From Flavobacterium sp. 270 (GTDB lineage: Bacteria; Bacteroidota; Bacteroidia; Flavobacteriales; Flavobacteriaceae): 64,000 nt of DNA. The stretch is from contig NZ_SODM01000001.1 of NCBI RefSeq assembly GCF_004368785.1, positions 1,550,001-1,614,000 on the forward strand, in the 5' to 3' direction. Under the pieces are notes generated by a model. The model was not told where the DNA came from, searched no databases, and worked only from the letters and a program-made list of their open reading frames with translations. The translations under genes were made by a program, and so were the position numbers. This document shows, in pieces, positions 27,494-38,138 of the stretch (position 1 is its first letter; each line of letters opens with the position of its first letter).

Positions 27494-29890
27494 AAAAATG
27501 GTTTATTTCTAAGTGAACGTACTGGAATCTTAGATGTTTTCGGACGTTATAATTTCACAATTAAGGAAGACGAACCGCTAGACAAAGAGGTTGCCGTTGA
27601 TCCTGAAATGCTCGGTAAAGTCTTTGAAAACATGTTAGAGGTCACTGAGCGGAAGAGCAAAGGTGCATTCTACACACCTAGAGAGATTGTGCATTTTATG
27701 TGTCAAGAAAGTTTAATAAATTATTTGCATAATGCCTTTAATGATCATAGAGACTATACTTCAGACAAAAAAAACATCATAATTACAAAATCTGATATTG
27801 AAGATTATATTCATCACGGACATTTTGCTATTGAAAACAACTTTTTTCTTAACAATGATAATGAAACAATAAATAATCAATATCAACTTCCCGAAAGCAT
27901 ACGCAATAATGCTGAAGTAATAGATAAAAAACTAAGTAACATTCTTATTTGCGACCCAGCAATTGGATCTGGTGCTTTTCCGGTAGGATTATTACATGAG
28001 TTGGTTAATGCACAATTGGTATTAAAACCATATTTTGGATTAAAATACTTAAAAGAAAAATTCCATCAATTCGGATTTGATGAGAACGAAAATATAAACG
28101 AAAGTCGATACGTATACAGATTAAAACGTCATATTATTCAAGAAAGTATTTATGGAGTAGATATAGATGCAAGTGCTATTGATATCGCCCGTTTAAGATT
28201 GTGGCTATCACTTGTAGTAGATGAAGATGACTTAGAACCAATTGAAACATTGCCAAATCTAGATTATAAAATTGTATGTGGTAATTCCTTAATAGGAATG
28301 CCAGAAGAAATTTTTTGGAACCTGCAGGTATTAGAAGAGATCGAGACCTTAAAACCCTTATTTTATGATGAAACTGATGAAAAGAAGAAGAAAGAATTAC
28401 GAAAAAAAATAAGTTCAAAAATAAAGGAGCTTTTGGATGAAGCTGAAAATTTTTCGGGATATAAAATTGATTTTGACTTTAAATTGCATTTTTCTGAAGT
28501 GTGGCACAAAAAAGGAGGATTTGACATTGTTATAGGAAACCCTCCATATGGCTTATTAAATAAAAAACAAAATCAAAATTTTGCAATTACAGTTAACTCT
28601 GAACATTTAGATTATTTTAAAACTTCAAAAAAATTCGAATCAGCAAAAGGAGGGATTATAAACGTTTTTCGATTGTTTATTACACAATCTGGAATACTTC
28701 TCAATGATAATGGAATTTTTGCGGAGATATTTCCACTTGCGTATACTGGTGACGTTACGTCAAAAAATATTCGTGAGCATAATTTAAAGAATTTTAGCAT
28801 CATCGGAATAGAGGCGTTTCCAGAGAGGGACAATGAAAGTAAACGCGTATTTAAACATGCAAAAATGTCTGTCGCGATTTTGTTTTTTACTAACAAAAAC
28901 AAACCTACAGATGAATTTTATTTAAGAATTCATTCAGATAAATATATTGATTATTCAAATGATAAAGTATTATTAACTAAATCTGATATTACGAAACTAG
29001 ATCCAAATTATTTTACTATTCCTGTCTTATCCAAATCGGATTTACAAATTCTACGTAAGGTATATTTTAATCAAAAAAGAATTTCAGAAGTTACAAACTG
29101 CTACACAGGTGAAATCGATTTATCTCTCGATAAAAAATACCTACAGGAATCAAGTAAATTTTCGACTTTACTGAAGGGTGCTATAATAGGAAGGTATGAG
29201 ATAAGACTTAAAATGAGTCAGGGAGAGATAATGTATTTAGATTCAGAAGAATATTTGCAAAATAATAAAGGCAGCAGATCTACACATTATAAATTTGACA
29301 GAATCGGAATGCAGGGAATAACAGGAGTTAATGAAAAAATGCGCTTAAAAATGACCTTAATTCCTAAGGGAGTTTTTTTGGCAAATTCTGTAAATTATAT
29401 TTTGATGCCTGAGGGTTTATATCAAAATAAACTAGCTTTATTACAACTAAATAGTGAACTACATAATTACATATTTAAACTGACAAGTACAAATAGTAAT
29501 GTTAATGGTTACGAAGTTAACAATTTGCCAATTATTATAAATTCAGTACACAAAGACATTGTCAATATCGTTGTTGATTACATGCTTTTTATTACAAAAA
29601 TAAATACAAACCAGAATAATATTTTACAATACAAATTTTTTGATTCTCTGGCTTCAGCGATTACTTATGAACTTTATTTTCCTGAGGAATTTAAAAAAGC
29701 CAATAAGGAAATTTTAATCAATTTGATTAATTTAAGTCCAATCTATGATATAATGACTGATGAAGAAAAATTAGCAGTTATCCAATCTGAATTTGAACGT
29801 TTATATGATGATAGACACCCTGTTAAATTCGCTATTGAAACACTTGACAGTATAGAAGAAATTAGAATAATTAAAGAGACTCTCAAGTAA
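27494..29890 (+). pseudogene. Type IIG (Eco57I-like) restriction-methylase, N-terminus lost
   Basis: An open frame of 760 codons from the ATG at 27608, preceded in frame to 27494 by family sequence (LDVFGRYNFTIKEDE, VAVDPEMLGKVFENM) that has no start codon. The methylase has motif I DPAIGSGAFPVG (about 115) and motif IV GNPPYG (about 310), so it is an N6-adenine methyltransferase with a C-terminal target recognition region. The N-terminal nuclease half of type IIG enzymes is missing, and NGLF joins abruptly to SERTGILDVF. It is probably inactive as a nuclease. Solitary methylation cannot be excluded. Confidence 0.85.
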
Positions 29891-30001
29891 AATATAAACA
29901 AAGATCATAATTAATATATTCCACTCAAATTAAAGTTGCACAAAGCACTCATGTTGAAATAGTATTTCTTTTATCTACGTTATATATCAAAACTGTTAAA
30001 A

Positions 30002-31817
30002 ATGAAAATTAAGACAATCACTATAAATAAGTATAAAGCTTTTACAAAAGAAGAAAAAATTCCAATTAATGAAAAAAATGTTTTTATTTATGGTGAAAAT
30101 GGCAGTGGTAAAAGTTCATTATACTACGCGTTAAAAGATTTTTTTCAGTCAAGTGTTGAACCCATTGATATGATCTCATTACGAAATTATACGCTTTCTG
30201 ATGGCTTAACCGATTGAAATGATTTAACTAAAGACACTAATACAATTCCAATTACTGATGCAAATAGATTAAAAAGTTTTTTAACATATAAACATTTATT
30301 AGGAATCCACAACGTTAAAGTTTCGCAAGAAATTGATGTATTTGAATTAATAGTGAATGGGGTTTTAAAACATTTTAAATCCGCTACCATTACTGGTAGT
30401 GTTGAATTAGGAATTCTTTGGAATGACTTACATAAAGAACATGCCAAAGAATATGGAAGTGGTAAAGAGTTTTATTATGCTCGTCAAAAAAAAGCATCTG
30501 TAGAACGTAAAGCATTAGCCTTTAATAATGCAATAAATAAACTTTTTTTAACAGGTAATCCTGATTATTTGGCACCAAGCGTAAACAAAATATTAAACGA
30601 ATTATCACCTAGGTTTGAAAATTGATTTTAATCGGCACACGGTAACTATTAATGAATGGGGCAATATTTCGATACCGAAAATTATATTAGAAGTCGAATC
30701 TCAAGGTGTTTTATTAAATACTAAAGCACCACATTTTTCTTTAAACGAGGCTAAATTATCAGCTATTGCCATAAGTATTTTTTTAGGTGCGATTCTTAGA
30801 CAAAGTTCTTTTTCAAAAGACATTAAGCCACTTTTTTTAGATGATATACTAATAGGTTTGGATAATGAAAATCGATTAAAACTATTAAATTTATTACAAG
30901 AAAAAGATGTACCAGTTGCAGATAAAGTTTTTAAAGATTTTCAAATTTTCATTACAACTTATGATAGACATTGGTATGAAGTAGCAAAACTTAATTTACC
31001 TAATTGGAAGTTTATTGAATTTTATAAGGGTTCTAATGGTCCAGAGATATTTCATAATCAAAAAACAAATATTGAAAAGGCTAAAAGTTATTTTAATGCT
31101 TTTGATTTTCCTGCCAGTGCAAACTGCCTTAGAAAAGAATGCGAAAATATATTAAAAGCCAAACTTCTAGAAACCTATACGGTTGAAAAAGGAATTAAAG
31201 GACTTGTAAAATCACCAGATTTAGAAACCTTGATAAATCGATTAAAAGAATATTATGAACATCTTAGTATTCAACCTCCAAACGATTTAGTACAAAGTCT
31301 GCAGAACTATAAAAGCATTTTATTCAATCCCATGTCACATAGTGATTTAGAAAGTCCAATTTATAAAAATGATCTTGAGCTAGCTTTTAAAACAATTGAC
31401 GATTTGCAGAAGATAGTTTTACCAATAAGAAAAGTAATAATAGAAAAGGACAGTCTATTTAATCTTGAGCTACCTACAATAAATTATACCGCCGAAATTG
31501 TTATCGCAAAAGATGCTTATCTAGTTGAACACAATTCAACTAAGAGTATTAGCCCAATAGAGTTCTTTTTTAAAACTTGGACTAGAGAAGGAATTGAATT
31601 TGCAGTTCCTACTGGAAGCCCGCCAAATGCATTAACTAATAATGATAGATTAGAAAAAATAAAAACAAGTATTTTTACTATCAAGAAGGCCGTTGGCGGT
31701 TTGAATGTCACTTGTATTGATCGTGGACAAGCTGAAATTAGCGAGGAAGATATATTAAAAGCATTAGTTTTTGCTGGGGAGACAGCATTTGATATTATCG
31801 AAAATTCGAAAAAATAA
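30002..31817 (+). pseudogene. SMC/RecF-like ATPase, broken by a stop and a frameshift
   Basis: The N-terminus MKIKTITINKYKAFTKEEKI leads to Walker A YGENGSGKSS. The frame is cut by TGA at 30215-30217 (LTD-stop-NDLTKD) but continues in the same frame to 30625. It then shifts by one base in an A-run near 30617 into SPRFE/IDFNRHTVTINEWGN. The C-terminal part holds an ABC-signature-like LNEAKLSAIAIS and Walker B FLDDILIGLD, and then a long tail. It is the usual partner type of restriction-linked ATPases, and follows the methylase remnant by about 110 bp. Confidence 0.82.
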
Positions 31818-31840
31818 TTATATAATTTTAACAAAATGAT

Positions 31841-32152
31841 TCAGATAGTGAACATATATAATGAAGATAATGCATTTGCATAGGTAATAAACCCAAACTT
31901 TTTAATAATGCCCTTTAGTACCCTGCTTTTTTTGAAATATCTTTCATCACTTTTTTCCACAATTTCAATTTCTGAAAATTGAGTTTCAAATAAAGCGTCT
32001 AAAAATAAACATTTTAGCTTATGCTTTTCTCGGCCTAAAATAAAACGCTAGTAAATTTGCGAACGGAATCCCCCTATTGTTAACTTTCAATAGTTGTTGT
32101 TTTTTTTAGGATCTTTAAAGAGAATTTCTTCCTGTTCAAATTGCTTTTCCAT
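31841..32152 (-). pseudogene. Decayed small gene
   Basis: On the minus strand an ATG at 32152 begins MEKQFEQEEILFKDPKKNNN and stops. Later another register reads KHKLKCLFLDALFETQFSEI and runs to a stop at 31841. It looks like one short gene broken by at least one frameshift and stops. The family is not recognised. Confidence 0.4.
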
Positions 32153-32233
32153 GTTTTTTCTTTAATATTTTCTGGATAATATATCAACTTCACTGCGCAC
32201 AGTTTCTTAGTTTTTTTATCACTTAACTTTTAA

Positions 32234-33130
32234 TTATTGGTATTTTTTCATCATTTCTGAAATTCTCTTCCTTAATGTATTTTGCAGAGCAATAGGCTCA
32301 AGCACTTTGACCTCAGCACCATACTTTAAAAGTTCCATTACAACCTCATTTGTTGGATGAATAAACAATTCTATCAATAGACCTTTTTCAGTATCTGAGA
32401 CGACTTTTTGAGAAGCATGAAGCGGAAACGATTTTATATAATTGCCTTGCTGCCAAGAAAATTCTAAAAGTAGCTTTTGTGCCGGTTCATACTTTTCAAT
32501 GCCGAAGGAGTGCCGGTAAATTTTATCCACATTGCAATTTACCTGCTTGAATTTAGTTTCCAAAATTCTAAAATCCGTAATGCGGTCAAAACCAAAATTT
32601 CTGACTTCTCCATTCTTAGTATCAACGGCGATCAGATACCAGCGATGCTGGGCTTCCTTTATGGCAATAGGCTTAACAGTCCTTTGCGTTATTTCCATAT
32701 CCCAAAATTTGGTATGGGTAAATGATACCATATAATAATTCTGTATGGCATATAATATTCCATTTAAAAGATGGGTGCCAGAAGATTTTCGGCATTCTAA
32801 ATAAACACTCGGCGTAATTTTATTTCCGCCTTTTAATGCCTGGTGGATGGAAAAAGATTCAATCATCCGTGAGACTGAAGCATTTTCAATTCTATCCTCA
32901 ATATAATATACCTTGTCCTTTCTATCATATTGAATTAAGATTCCAAACAAATCATAGATATCAGTTTTGTCTCTGTCAAATGTCCTGTTGGAGTATTCAA
33001 ATTTACCGCCTAAATCATCGCTTTCCAGTTTAGTCATTACGTACTTATGTATCTCCTGAAAACTGCTAGGAACCGAAGTCAATTTCTCAACTATATATAA
33101 GTAACGTTTGTAAAATCCAACTTTTGCCAT
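32234..33130 (-). CDS. WYL-domain transcriptional regulator 1
   Basis: 298 residues. An N-terminal winged helix-turn-helix (about 1-90) is followed by a WYL domain with the signature HRWYLIAVD near 165 and a C-terminal WCX-like domain. WYL proteins are ligand- or nucleic-acid-sensing regulators that often control antiphage islands (BrxR, CapW types). It is transcribed divergently from the 33372 operon. Its own promoter (33152-33185) carries the shared dyad, so autoregulation is likely. It pairs with a second WYL gene at the other end of the module (44181). Confidence 0.88.
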   Translation of the reverse strand: MAKVGFYKRYLYIVEKLTSVPSSFQEIHKYVMTKLESDDLGGKFEYSNRTFDRDKTDIYDLFGILIQYDRKDKVYYIEDRIENASVSRMIESFSIHQALKGGNKITPSVYLECRKSSGTHLLNGILYAIQNYYMVSFTHTKFWDMEITQRTVKPIAIKEAQHRWYLIAVDTKNGEVRNFGFDRITDFRILETKFKQVNCNVDKIYRHSFGIEKYEPAQKLLLEFSWQQGNYIKSFPLHASQKVVSDTEKGLLIELFIHPTNEVVMELLKYGAEVKVLEPIALQNTLRKRISEMMKKYQ

Positions 33131-33151
33131 AATCCTTAAAATTTAGAAGTG

Positions 33152-33185
33152 CTAAAATACCTATTTACTCCGTCATAAAATGTCG
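33152..33185 (-). promoter_or_regulatory. Shared dyad promoter of WYL regulator 1
   Basis: Read on the minus strand: CGACA-TTTTA-TGACG, 11 nt, then a -7 box TATTTTAG, 21 bp before the start codon. Confidence 0.75.
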
Positions 33186-33214
33186 CTTAAATTTTAATCT
33201 ATTTTAAATCTAAG

Positions 33215-33248
33215 TGACACACTTTGTCGCTGTGGTGGTATACCTTTG
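33215..33248 (+). promoter_or_regulatory. Shared dyad promoter of the 33372 operon
   Basis: TGACA-CACTT-TGTCG, 11 nt, then -7 box TACCTTTG. No TTTG -33 box sits at the usual distance; the dyad occupies that place. Confidence 0.78.
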
Positions 33249-33371
33249 AAAATTAAAGATAAAAAGACATAAATTCAAAAGCAATTAGCTCTAAACATTG
33301 TCTTTCTGGTTTTATTTAATAGATTTATAAAAAACTAATGAAGCCAAATTAATTACAAAAAAGCAAAAAAA

Positions 33372-34355
33372 ATGAAAAATCGTTTCTTTGAGGAAGATGA
33401 ATTTAAAAAATGGCTTGTTACAAATCAGATTACCAGTGAGGACTCGGCATATAGCTATTGCTCTTACGTAAATTCTGTTGAAAAAAATTTTCATTTTAAT
33501 TCTAAAGTAGAAGATATTGCATCCGGAAAATTAAATAAAACATATCCTGACTTAATTATTGAAATACTTCAGGCGCTGTCCGAAAAAAATATTGCTGAAA
33601 AAATAAACAAATCTTCTAAAACATTACGCAACTGGAAAAGCGGATTTATCGCATACGGCGAGTATTTGGCGACGAATTTTGAGAACAGCACTGAAACAGG
33701 TTCTGAAGAAATCAGCAAGGACAATTATACATCATTTGATTCGGAATATTCCAAAGAAGACATATACAAGAATTTTACTTTTAGATTAATCACACAGGAT
33801 CGCTTTTATGAAAATTTGTATTTCCCTGTAAGTTTTATTAAACGAATTTTTTACAGAAATAAGGAAAAGCTTTTCTTTGATAATTGGATCAATTCTATAT
33901 TAGATGATACTGTTTTACATTTTAAAGATTCCGAAAATTTGTTGAAAAACATAAGCCACATTTTCTTTGACAATCAGGGCATCAAGGCAAAAATCCTTAA
34001 CAATGTTTCGAATTTATATACCAAACTTCCTAATAATATTGATAAGGAGCCGTTCATCTCTAACGAGATGAAAAAAATAGCATTGGATCACTGCAAACCG
34101 ATGCTTACGATAATCAGGGATAATCATCATCAATTGATCGAATTGCAAAAAATAACAAATGATATTAATAGAATAATTGGAAAAGGCAAAATTAATCGAA
34201 CTGCATTAAGTCAAGCCAGCAGACAGCTGTTTGAGCAAAGCTATCTTGATACAATCAATCTAAACCAGCTGAAAGCAGAATTAAATATTATTGCAGACGA
34301 AACCTCATTACAATTAATGGATGCTAAATTTAACTCAAGCAAGGGAGCTAATTAG
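33372..34355 (+). CDS. Hypothetical protein, first gene of the WYL-linked operon
   Basis: 327 residues, not recognised. Soluble, Lys/Asp/Asn-rich and largely helical. An N-terminal stretch SEDSAYSYCSYVNSVEKNF resembles SAM-like segments of integrases but has no catalytic part. A C-terminal helical hairpin includes KINRTALSQASRQLFEQSYL. It is the leader of a probable three-gene transcript (27 bp to the next gene) driven by the dyad promoter at 33215-33248. Its position next to the regulator suggests a core role in the module. Confidence 0.65.
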   Translation: MKNRFFEEDEFKKWLVTNQITSEDSAYSYCSYVNSVEKNFHFNSKVEDIASGKLNKTYPDLIIEILQALSEKNIAEKINKSSKTLRNWKSGFIAYGEYLATNFENSTETGSEEISKDNYTSFDSEYSKEDIYKNFTFRLITQDRFYENLYFPVSFIKRIFYRNKEKLFFDNWINSILDDTVLHFKDSENLLKNISHIFFDNQGIKAKILNNVSNLYTKLPNNIDKEPFISNEMKKIALDHCKPMLTIIRDNHHQLIELQKITNDINRIIGKGKINRTALSQASRQLFEQSYLDTINLNQLKAELNIIADETSLQLMDAKFNSSKGAN

Positions 34356-34382
34356 CTTTTCAGCTTACTTAAAAAAGGCGCT

Positions 34383-35132
34383 ATGGATAAAATTAAAGTC
34401 ATTAATGAAATTATAAACAATTATTTTAAGCAAAATAAGGATATCGACATTATTAATGCAAAAGATTTGATGCCGGACTTTATCCGCTTAAAAGTCTTTG
34501 CCACAGATCAAAAGAATGGTCTTCCAATTCGAAAAATCCTGAGAAAGCTCGATAAGGATAACCAACTGCATTTGATTCCACATGTTTATTTCGAAAGAAA
34601 GTCTAAAAACACAAATTGGTTCTTCAGAAGAGCAACCGATTCTGTAATAGAAATAAAATCTATAGAAAGAACTAGGTCAAATAAATCTGAAAAAACAACC
34701 GGGAAGACATCCAAAAATCGCGATGAAGATTATATCTTAGATTTGTGTGATAGAATTTTGAAAAAGAAAGGATTAAGACAGTACAGGTTTGATTTTTTAA
34801 CTGGAGATTCCGGCAGAAAACTTCCTGTAGATGTTTATTACGAGAACTTATCACTTGTAATTGAATACAGAGAATATCAACATACAAATACGGTTGATTT
34901 TTTCGACAAACCAGACAAACAAACCGTTAGCGGGGTCTGCAGAGGGGAACAGCGTAAAATTTACGACCAAAGAAGACGCAATATATTACCTGAAAACAAT
35001 GTGAGGCTACTTGAAATCGATTATTCTGAATTTGATAATACTAAGAATAAAAAGATTTTAAGAAATGAAGAGAATGATTTGAAATATATTCAGAAGAGGC
35101 TGACTAAATACATAAAGACTATAGATAAATAA
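34383..35132 (+). CDS. Predicted Vsr-like/PD-(D/E)XK endonuclease
   Basis: 249 residues. The C-terminal half has the order seen in very-short-patch-repair-like nucleases: FDFLTGDSGRKLPVDVYYEN, then LSLVIEYREYQH with an acidic residue, and then a conserved-looking GVCRGEQRKIYDQRRR and VRLLEIDYSEF. The likely active site is Asp (VDVYY) with Glu (IEYRE). The N-terminal 100 residues are helical and may bind DNA. It is the second gene of the 33372 operon. Nuclease activity is inferred from the fold pattern only. Confidence 0.62.
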   Translation: MDKIKVINEIINNYFKQNKDIDIINAKDLMPDFIRLKVFATDQKNGLPIRKILRKLDKDNQLHLIPHVYFERKSKNTNWFFRRATDSVIEIKSIERTRSNKSEKTTGKTSKNRDEDYILDLCDRILKKKGLRQYRFDFLTGDSGRKLPVDVYYENLSLVIEYREYQHTNTVDFFDKPDKQTVSGVCRGEQRKIYDQRRRNILPENNVRLLEIDYSEFDNTKNKKILRNEENDLKYIQKRLTKYIKTIDK

Positions 35133-35176
35133 TATAAAAACCAACAAACTATTTTTTAATCAAACCAAATAAAAAA

Positions 35177-35479
35177 ATGAATAAAATAGAAAAATTCACA
35201 GCAGAATATTCAAGATTATATCAGGAGTTAGAGAATGGCAATTTTGAAGTAGAGCATGATGTATATTCCCTGGAGCATTCCTTACAGGAAGAATTAACAT
35301 ATTCATTCGGAAATGAAGGAGAAAAATTCCAAAAACTACTAAACAAAATAAAAAAGATGAAAAAAGAATTTGATTTTTATGACCAGGAAGTAGAACTCGA
35401 CAGAATGTTCCCTGACCGCCACGATGACGATTTTGATGAGGAAAGCATGAATTATGACAGTGTATTTGGTGACGATTAA
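35177..35479 (+). CDS. Small acidic hypothetical protein
   Basis: 100 residues with a strongly acidic, helical C-terminus (FPDRHDDDFDEESMNYD). Not recognised. It lies 44 bp after the Vsr-like gene, so it is probably the last gene of that operon. The acidic character could mean a DNA mimic or an inhibitor of the nuclease, but nothing in the sequence proves it. Confidence 0.6.
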   Translation: MNKIEKFTAEYSRLYQELENGNFEVEHDVYSLEHSLQEELTYSFGNEGEKFQKLLNKIKKMKKEFDFYDQEVELDRMFPDRHDDDFDEESMNYDSVFGDD

Positions 35480-35526
35480 AAAGTTCAAACATAATACTGC
35501 GGTTTTCTAAATTTAAATTATATGTC

Positions 35527-35560
35527 CGCCATAATATGGCACTAACCAATGATAATTTTA
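35527..35560 (+). promoter_or_regulatory. Shared dyad promoter upstream of 35583
   Basis: CGCCA-TAATA-TGGCA, 11 nt, then TAATTTTA as the -7 box; the next start codon is 23 bp downstream. Confidence 0.75.
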
Positions 35561-35582
35561 CTTTTCAAAAAGATCATTTTAG

Positions 35583-36146
35583 ATGCATAAATTAAAAATC
35601 AATCTTCACGGAGAAAGCTGGATGCTAAAAAAATTCAGCTGTTCAAAAGAAGATTTTGTTCTTTGCACAAAAGCTGCAGAAAATATGAACCTTATAATAA
35701 CTGAGGCGCTTCTCGATCCTTTTTTTTATTACTACCTAAAAAGTAATGTGATTCCATCTCTTGAAAACTTACCCGGAATAAAAATAAACGGGCTACTAAA
35801 CACGCCCAAAAATCAGATTGAAATAGTACTGGACGGAAAAAGACTAAAGAAATTAAATATTGAAAATTTGACAAATCAGCTGTCTCTTTTCCCACTATAC
35901 AATATTCAAACCAAAAACTCATCAGAAATGGATGAAACCGGAATTTACATTGAACAAACAGCTATTGGTTTCGTCGGGAGTTATGAAGCAGAAATTGATT
36001 ATTTCAACATAGAAGACCTTACTTTTAATCTGATTAAACACGGTGAAAAACTTTTATTCCATTATCCATCCTATAAGACGAAAAGCTTTAAATTAAAAAA
36101 GAAATCAACTTTACTAACCTATCAAAACTGTTTTGAAATCAGATAA
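35583..36146 (+). CDS. Hypothetical protein under its own dyad promoter
   Basis: 187 residues, soluble, not recognised. Mixed alpha/beta with strands such as NQIEIVLDGKRLKKLNI and GIYIEQTAIGFVGSYEAEI. No signal peptide or membrane segment is seen. A single-gene unit flanked by shared dyad promoters on both sides (35527 and 36226), hence a regulon member. Confidence 0.6.
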   Translation: MHKLKINLHGESWMLKKFSCSKEDFVLCTKAAENMNLIITEALLDPFFYYYLKSNVIPSLENLPGIKINGLLNTPKNQIEIVLDGKRLKKLNIENLTNQLSLFPLYNIQTKNSSEMDETGIYIEQTAIGFVGSYEAEIDYFNIEDLTFNLIKHGEKLLFHYPSYKTKSFKLKKKSTLLTYQNCFEIR

Positions 36147-36225
36147 GTTTATATCAGCACTTCATAATTGTAAAAAATTCCATAATTTAAAAAAATACTT
36201 TCTCTACATTAAATTAAAAATTCTG

Positions 36226-36259
36226 CGACAAGTATTGGCATATCAAATTATTTTCTTTG
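36226..36259 (+). promoter_or_regulatory. Shared dyad promoter of the DnaB-like gene
   Basis: CGACA-AGTAT-TGGCA, 11 nt, then TTTCTTTG as the -7 box. The ATG follows 7 nt after the box, so the transcript has almost no leader. Confidence 0.74.
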
Positions 36260-36266
36260 TTTAAAA

Positions 36267-37127
36267 ATGATGATATTTATAGAAAGGACGACCTTAAGTT
36301 CATTTAGCGAAGAGTTAGCAAAAAGAACAGAAAATATTTCCAAAGGTCACAGTAAAATTGATGGTATTTCAACTGGTTTTGATGAACTTGATAATTTAAC
36401 AATGGGATTTAAACCTGGTGATTTAACTTTAATTACAGGAGTCGACGGAATGGGGAAAACTCATTTTTTACTGAGTTTAATTCAAAAAATAGTTTTTGAG
36501 AAAAAATATAATGCCGTTTTCTTTTCTCTGCAGATGAGCAAGCAGCAGGTCCTTTCAAAAATTTTATGTCAACAAAAGAATATATCTGAAAACATTGTCG
36601 GGATCACAAATATAAATGAAATGGAAAATTTCCCTTTGTATTTAAATGATTTCCCTGCTCTTACAGTCTCAGATATTGAAGAAACCTTATCATGCGTTCC
36701 TCCTGACTTTGCCAAAATTATAATGTTAGACTCTTTAGAGTTATTAAGTATAAATAAAAAAGATAAAGTTGGCAAAATTTTAAACAAACGAGAATTAACT
36801 AAAATAGTTTTTAAACTAAAAAATTTAGCTTTAAAATTAAATATACCGATTGTACTGCTTTCAAATCTTAAGCTAGCGCAGAAAGAAATTGGAAAAAATC
36901 TATCTAGGCGGCCAACTTTATTGGATTTAAGAACCTATGCGCCTATAGATACTTATGCAGATTTAATTTTACTGTTATACAGACCCGAATATTATAAAAT
37001 TAAAGATTGGGATGATGAGGAGAACAAATCAACAGATGGCGAAGCAGAAATTATCATAGCTAAAAGCAATTATGGAAAACTTGCTAATGTCAGGATAAAA
37101 TGGAATGTTTTCAAAGACTTCATATAA
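36267..37127 (+). CDS. Stand-alone DnaB-like (RecA-fold) ATPase
   Basis: 286 residues equal to the C-terminal motor domain of replicative helicase DnaB, without its N-terminal collar. The domain starts at ISTGFDELDNLTMGFKPGDL. Walker A is GVDGMGKTH (about 64-72), Walker B is IIMLDSLELL (about 151-160), and the Arg/Lys-rich late motif is DLILLLYRPEYY. An isolated motor could load on DNA as a ring, or it could be a sensor or a decoy of a phage replisome. The start is the first of two adjacent ATGs, 7 nt from a -7 box. Confidence 0.83.
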   Translation: MMIFIERTTLSSFSEELAKRTENISKGHSKIDGISTGFDELDNLTMGFKPGDLTLITGVDGMGKTHFLLSLIQKIVFEKKYNAVFFSLQMSKQQVLSKILCQQKNISENIVGITNINEMENFPLYLNDFPALTVSDIEETLSCVPPDFAKIIMLDSLELLSINKKDKVGKILNKRELTKIVFKLKNLALKLNIPIVLLSNLKLAQKEIGKNLSRRPTLLDLRTYAPIDTYADLILLLYRPEYYKIKDWDDEENKSTDGEAEIIIAKSNYGKLANVRIKWNVFKDFI

Positions 37128-37478
37128 AGTGAAAAATAAAAAATCAAACAAAATAAAAGCATTGTTCACAGCAGTTCTTCTATTGTCTTCCCAGTAAATT
37201 AAAACTAAAAAACAAGCCATTTCAATAGTTTTTAGATAATTACCCTTCAAAATTATTTTCAACTCAAACTAATTAACAACAAACCGTCCTGTCTGGCTTA
37301 TTTTTTTACATCATAATTTAAAATCAGGTAGTTTTACTTGAAAATCAAGATAGCGAAATTCCGAAATTTACAGTCATATAATATTACAGGATCCTTAATG
37401 ATAGAAAAAAAATACTGTATTACGGAAAACCGTTTTTTACTCAGTTTCTTATTTTTTATTTTCACATTTATTTTACTC
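37128..37478. other. Gene-free stretch
   Basis: About 350 bp between the DnaB-like gene and the next dyad promoter. A 60-codon frame at 37338-37520 runs over the promoter and is hydrophobic by chance; I do not accept it as a gene. Confidence 0.5.
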
Positions 37479-37512
37479 CGCCATAAAATGGCAGACAAGG
37501 GATTTACTTTTG
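37479..37512 (+). promoter_or_regulatory. Shared dyad promoter of the DnaQ-like gene
   Basis: CGCCA-TAAAA-TGGCA, 11 nt, then TACTTTTG, a full Bacteroidota -7 box. This is the clearest member of the set, with a perfect GCCAT/ATGGC dyad. Confidence 0.8.
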
Positions 37513-37568
37513 AAAAATAAAACTATGTTCAATTTAATATATTTCAAAATGACTAATCTCTACATTTA

Positions 37569-38039
37569 ATGAACACCTTTACTGCAGTAGATTTTGAGAC
37601 GGCAACCGGTTATAGAAACGGTTGTCAAATCGGATTGGTTAGGGTTGAAAATGGAATCACTGCCAAAGAAATAAATTTATCAGTGCAGCCACCTGGGAAT
37701 TTCTACTGGAGTCGATTTACAGAAATTCATGGAATCTCATCAAAGCAGACAATTAATGCTCCAAGTTTTGATCAAATCTGGCAGATCATAGAACCCTATA
37801 TATCAAATCAAAATGTTGTGGCTCATAATAGTTTTGGATTTGATTTTCCTGTTCTGGAAAAAACACTTGATCATTCCAATTTACCAATTCCTAACTATAA
37901 TAAAATCTGTACTTATAAAATTTACGGATCAAAATTATCTAACTTGTGCAGGCAACATAATATCCTGCTCAACCATCACGATGAACTGAGCGATGCGAAA
38001 GATTGTGCTGAGTTGTATTTGCGTTCTCTTTCATTATAA
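37569..38039 (+). CDS. DnaQ-like 3'-5' exonuclease (DEDDh)
   Basis: 156 residues, the size of a bare exonuclease domain. Exo I AVDFETATG gives the first Asp and Glu, Exo II NVVAHNSFGFDFPVLE the second Asp, and Exo III HHDELSDAKDCAELY the His and last Asp. All four acidic residues plus the His are present, so it should be active on DNA or RNA 3' ends. It may share a transcript with the two DUF262 genes that start 100 bp downstream, which have no dyad of their own. Confidence 0.9.
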   Translation: MNTFTAVDFETATGYRNGCQIGLVRVENGITAKEINLSVQPPGNFYWSRFTEIHGISSKQTINAPSFDQIWQIIEPYISNQNVVAHNSFGFDFPVLEKTLDHSNLPIPNYNKICTYKIYGSKLSNLCRQHNILLNHHDELSDAKDCAELYLRSLSL

Positions 38040-38138
38040 TGAATAGGTAATTTTAAAAATTTAATTCAACTAAAAAAATAGCTCATAAAATATTAAGATC
38101 AAATCAAAAAAGTCAAATCCTTAATAGAAATAATCTGC

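Noticed and set aside
37338..37520. 60-codon hydrophobic frame
   Set aside because: It overlaps the dyad promoter of the exonuclease gene and lacks any supporting start context.
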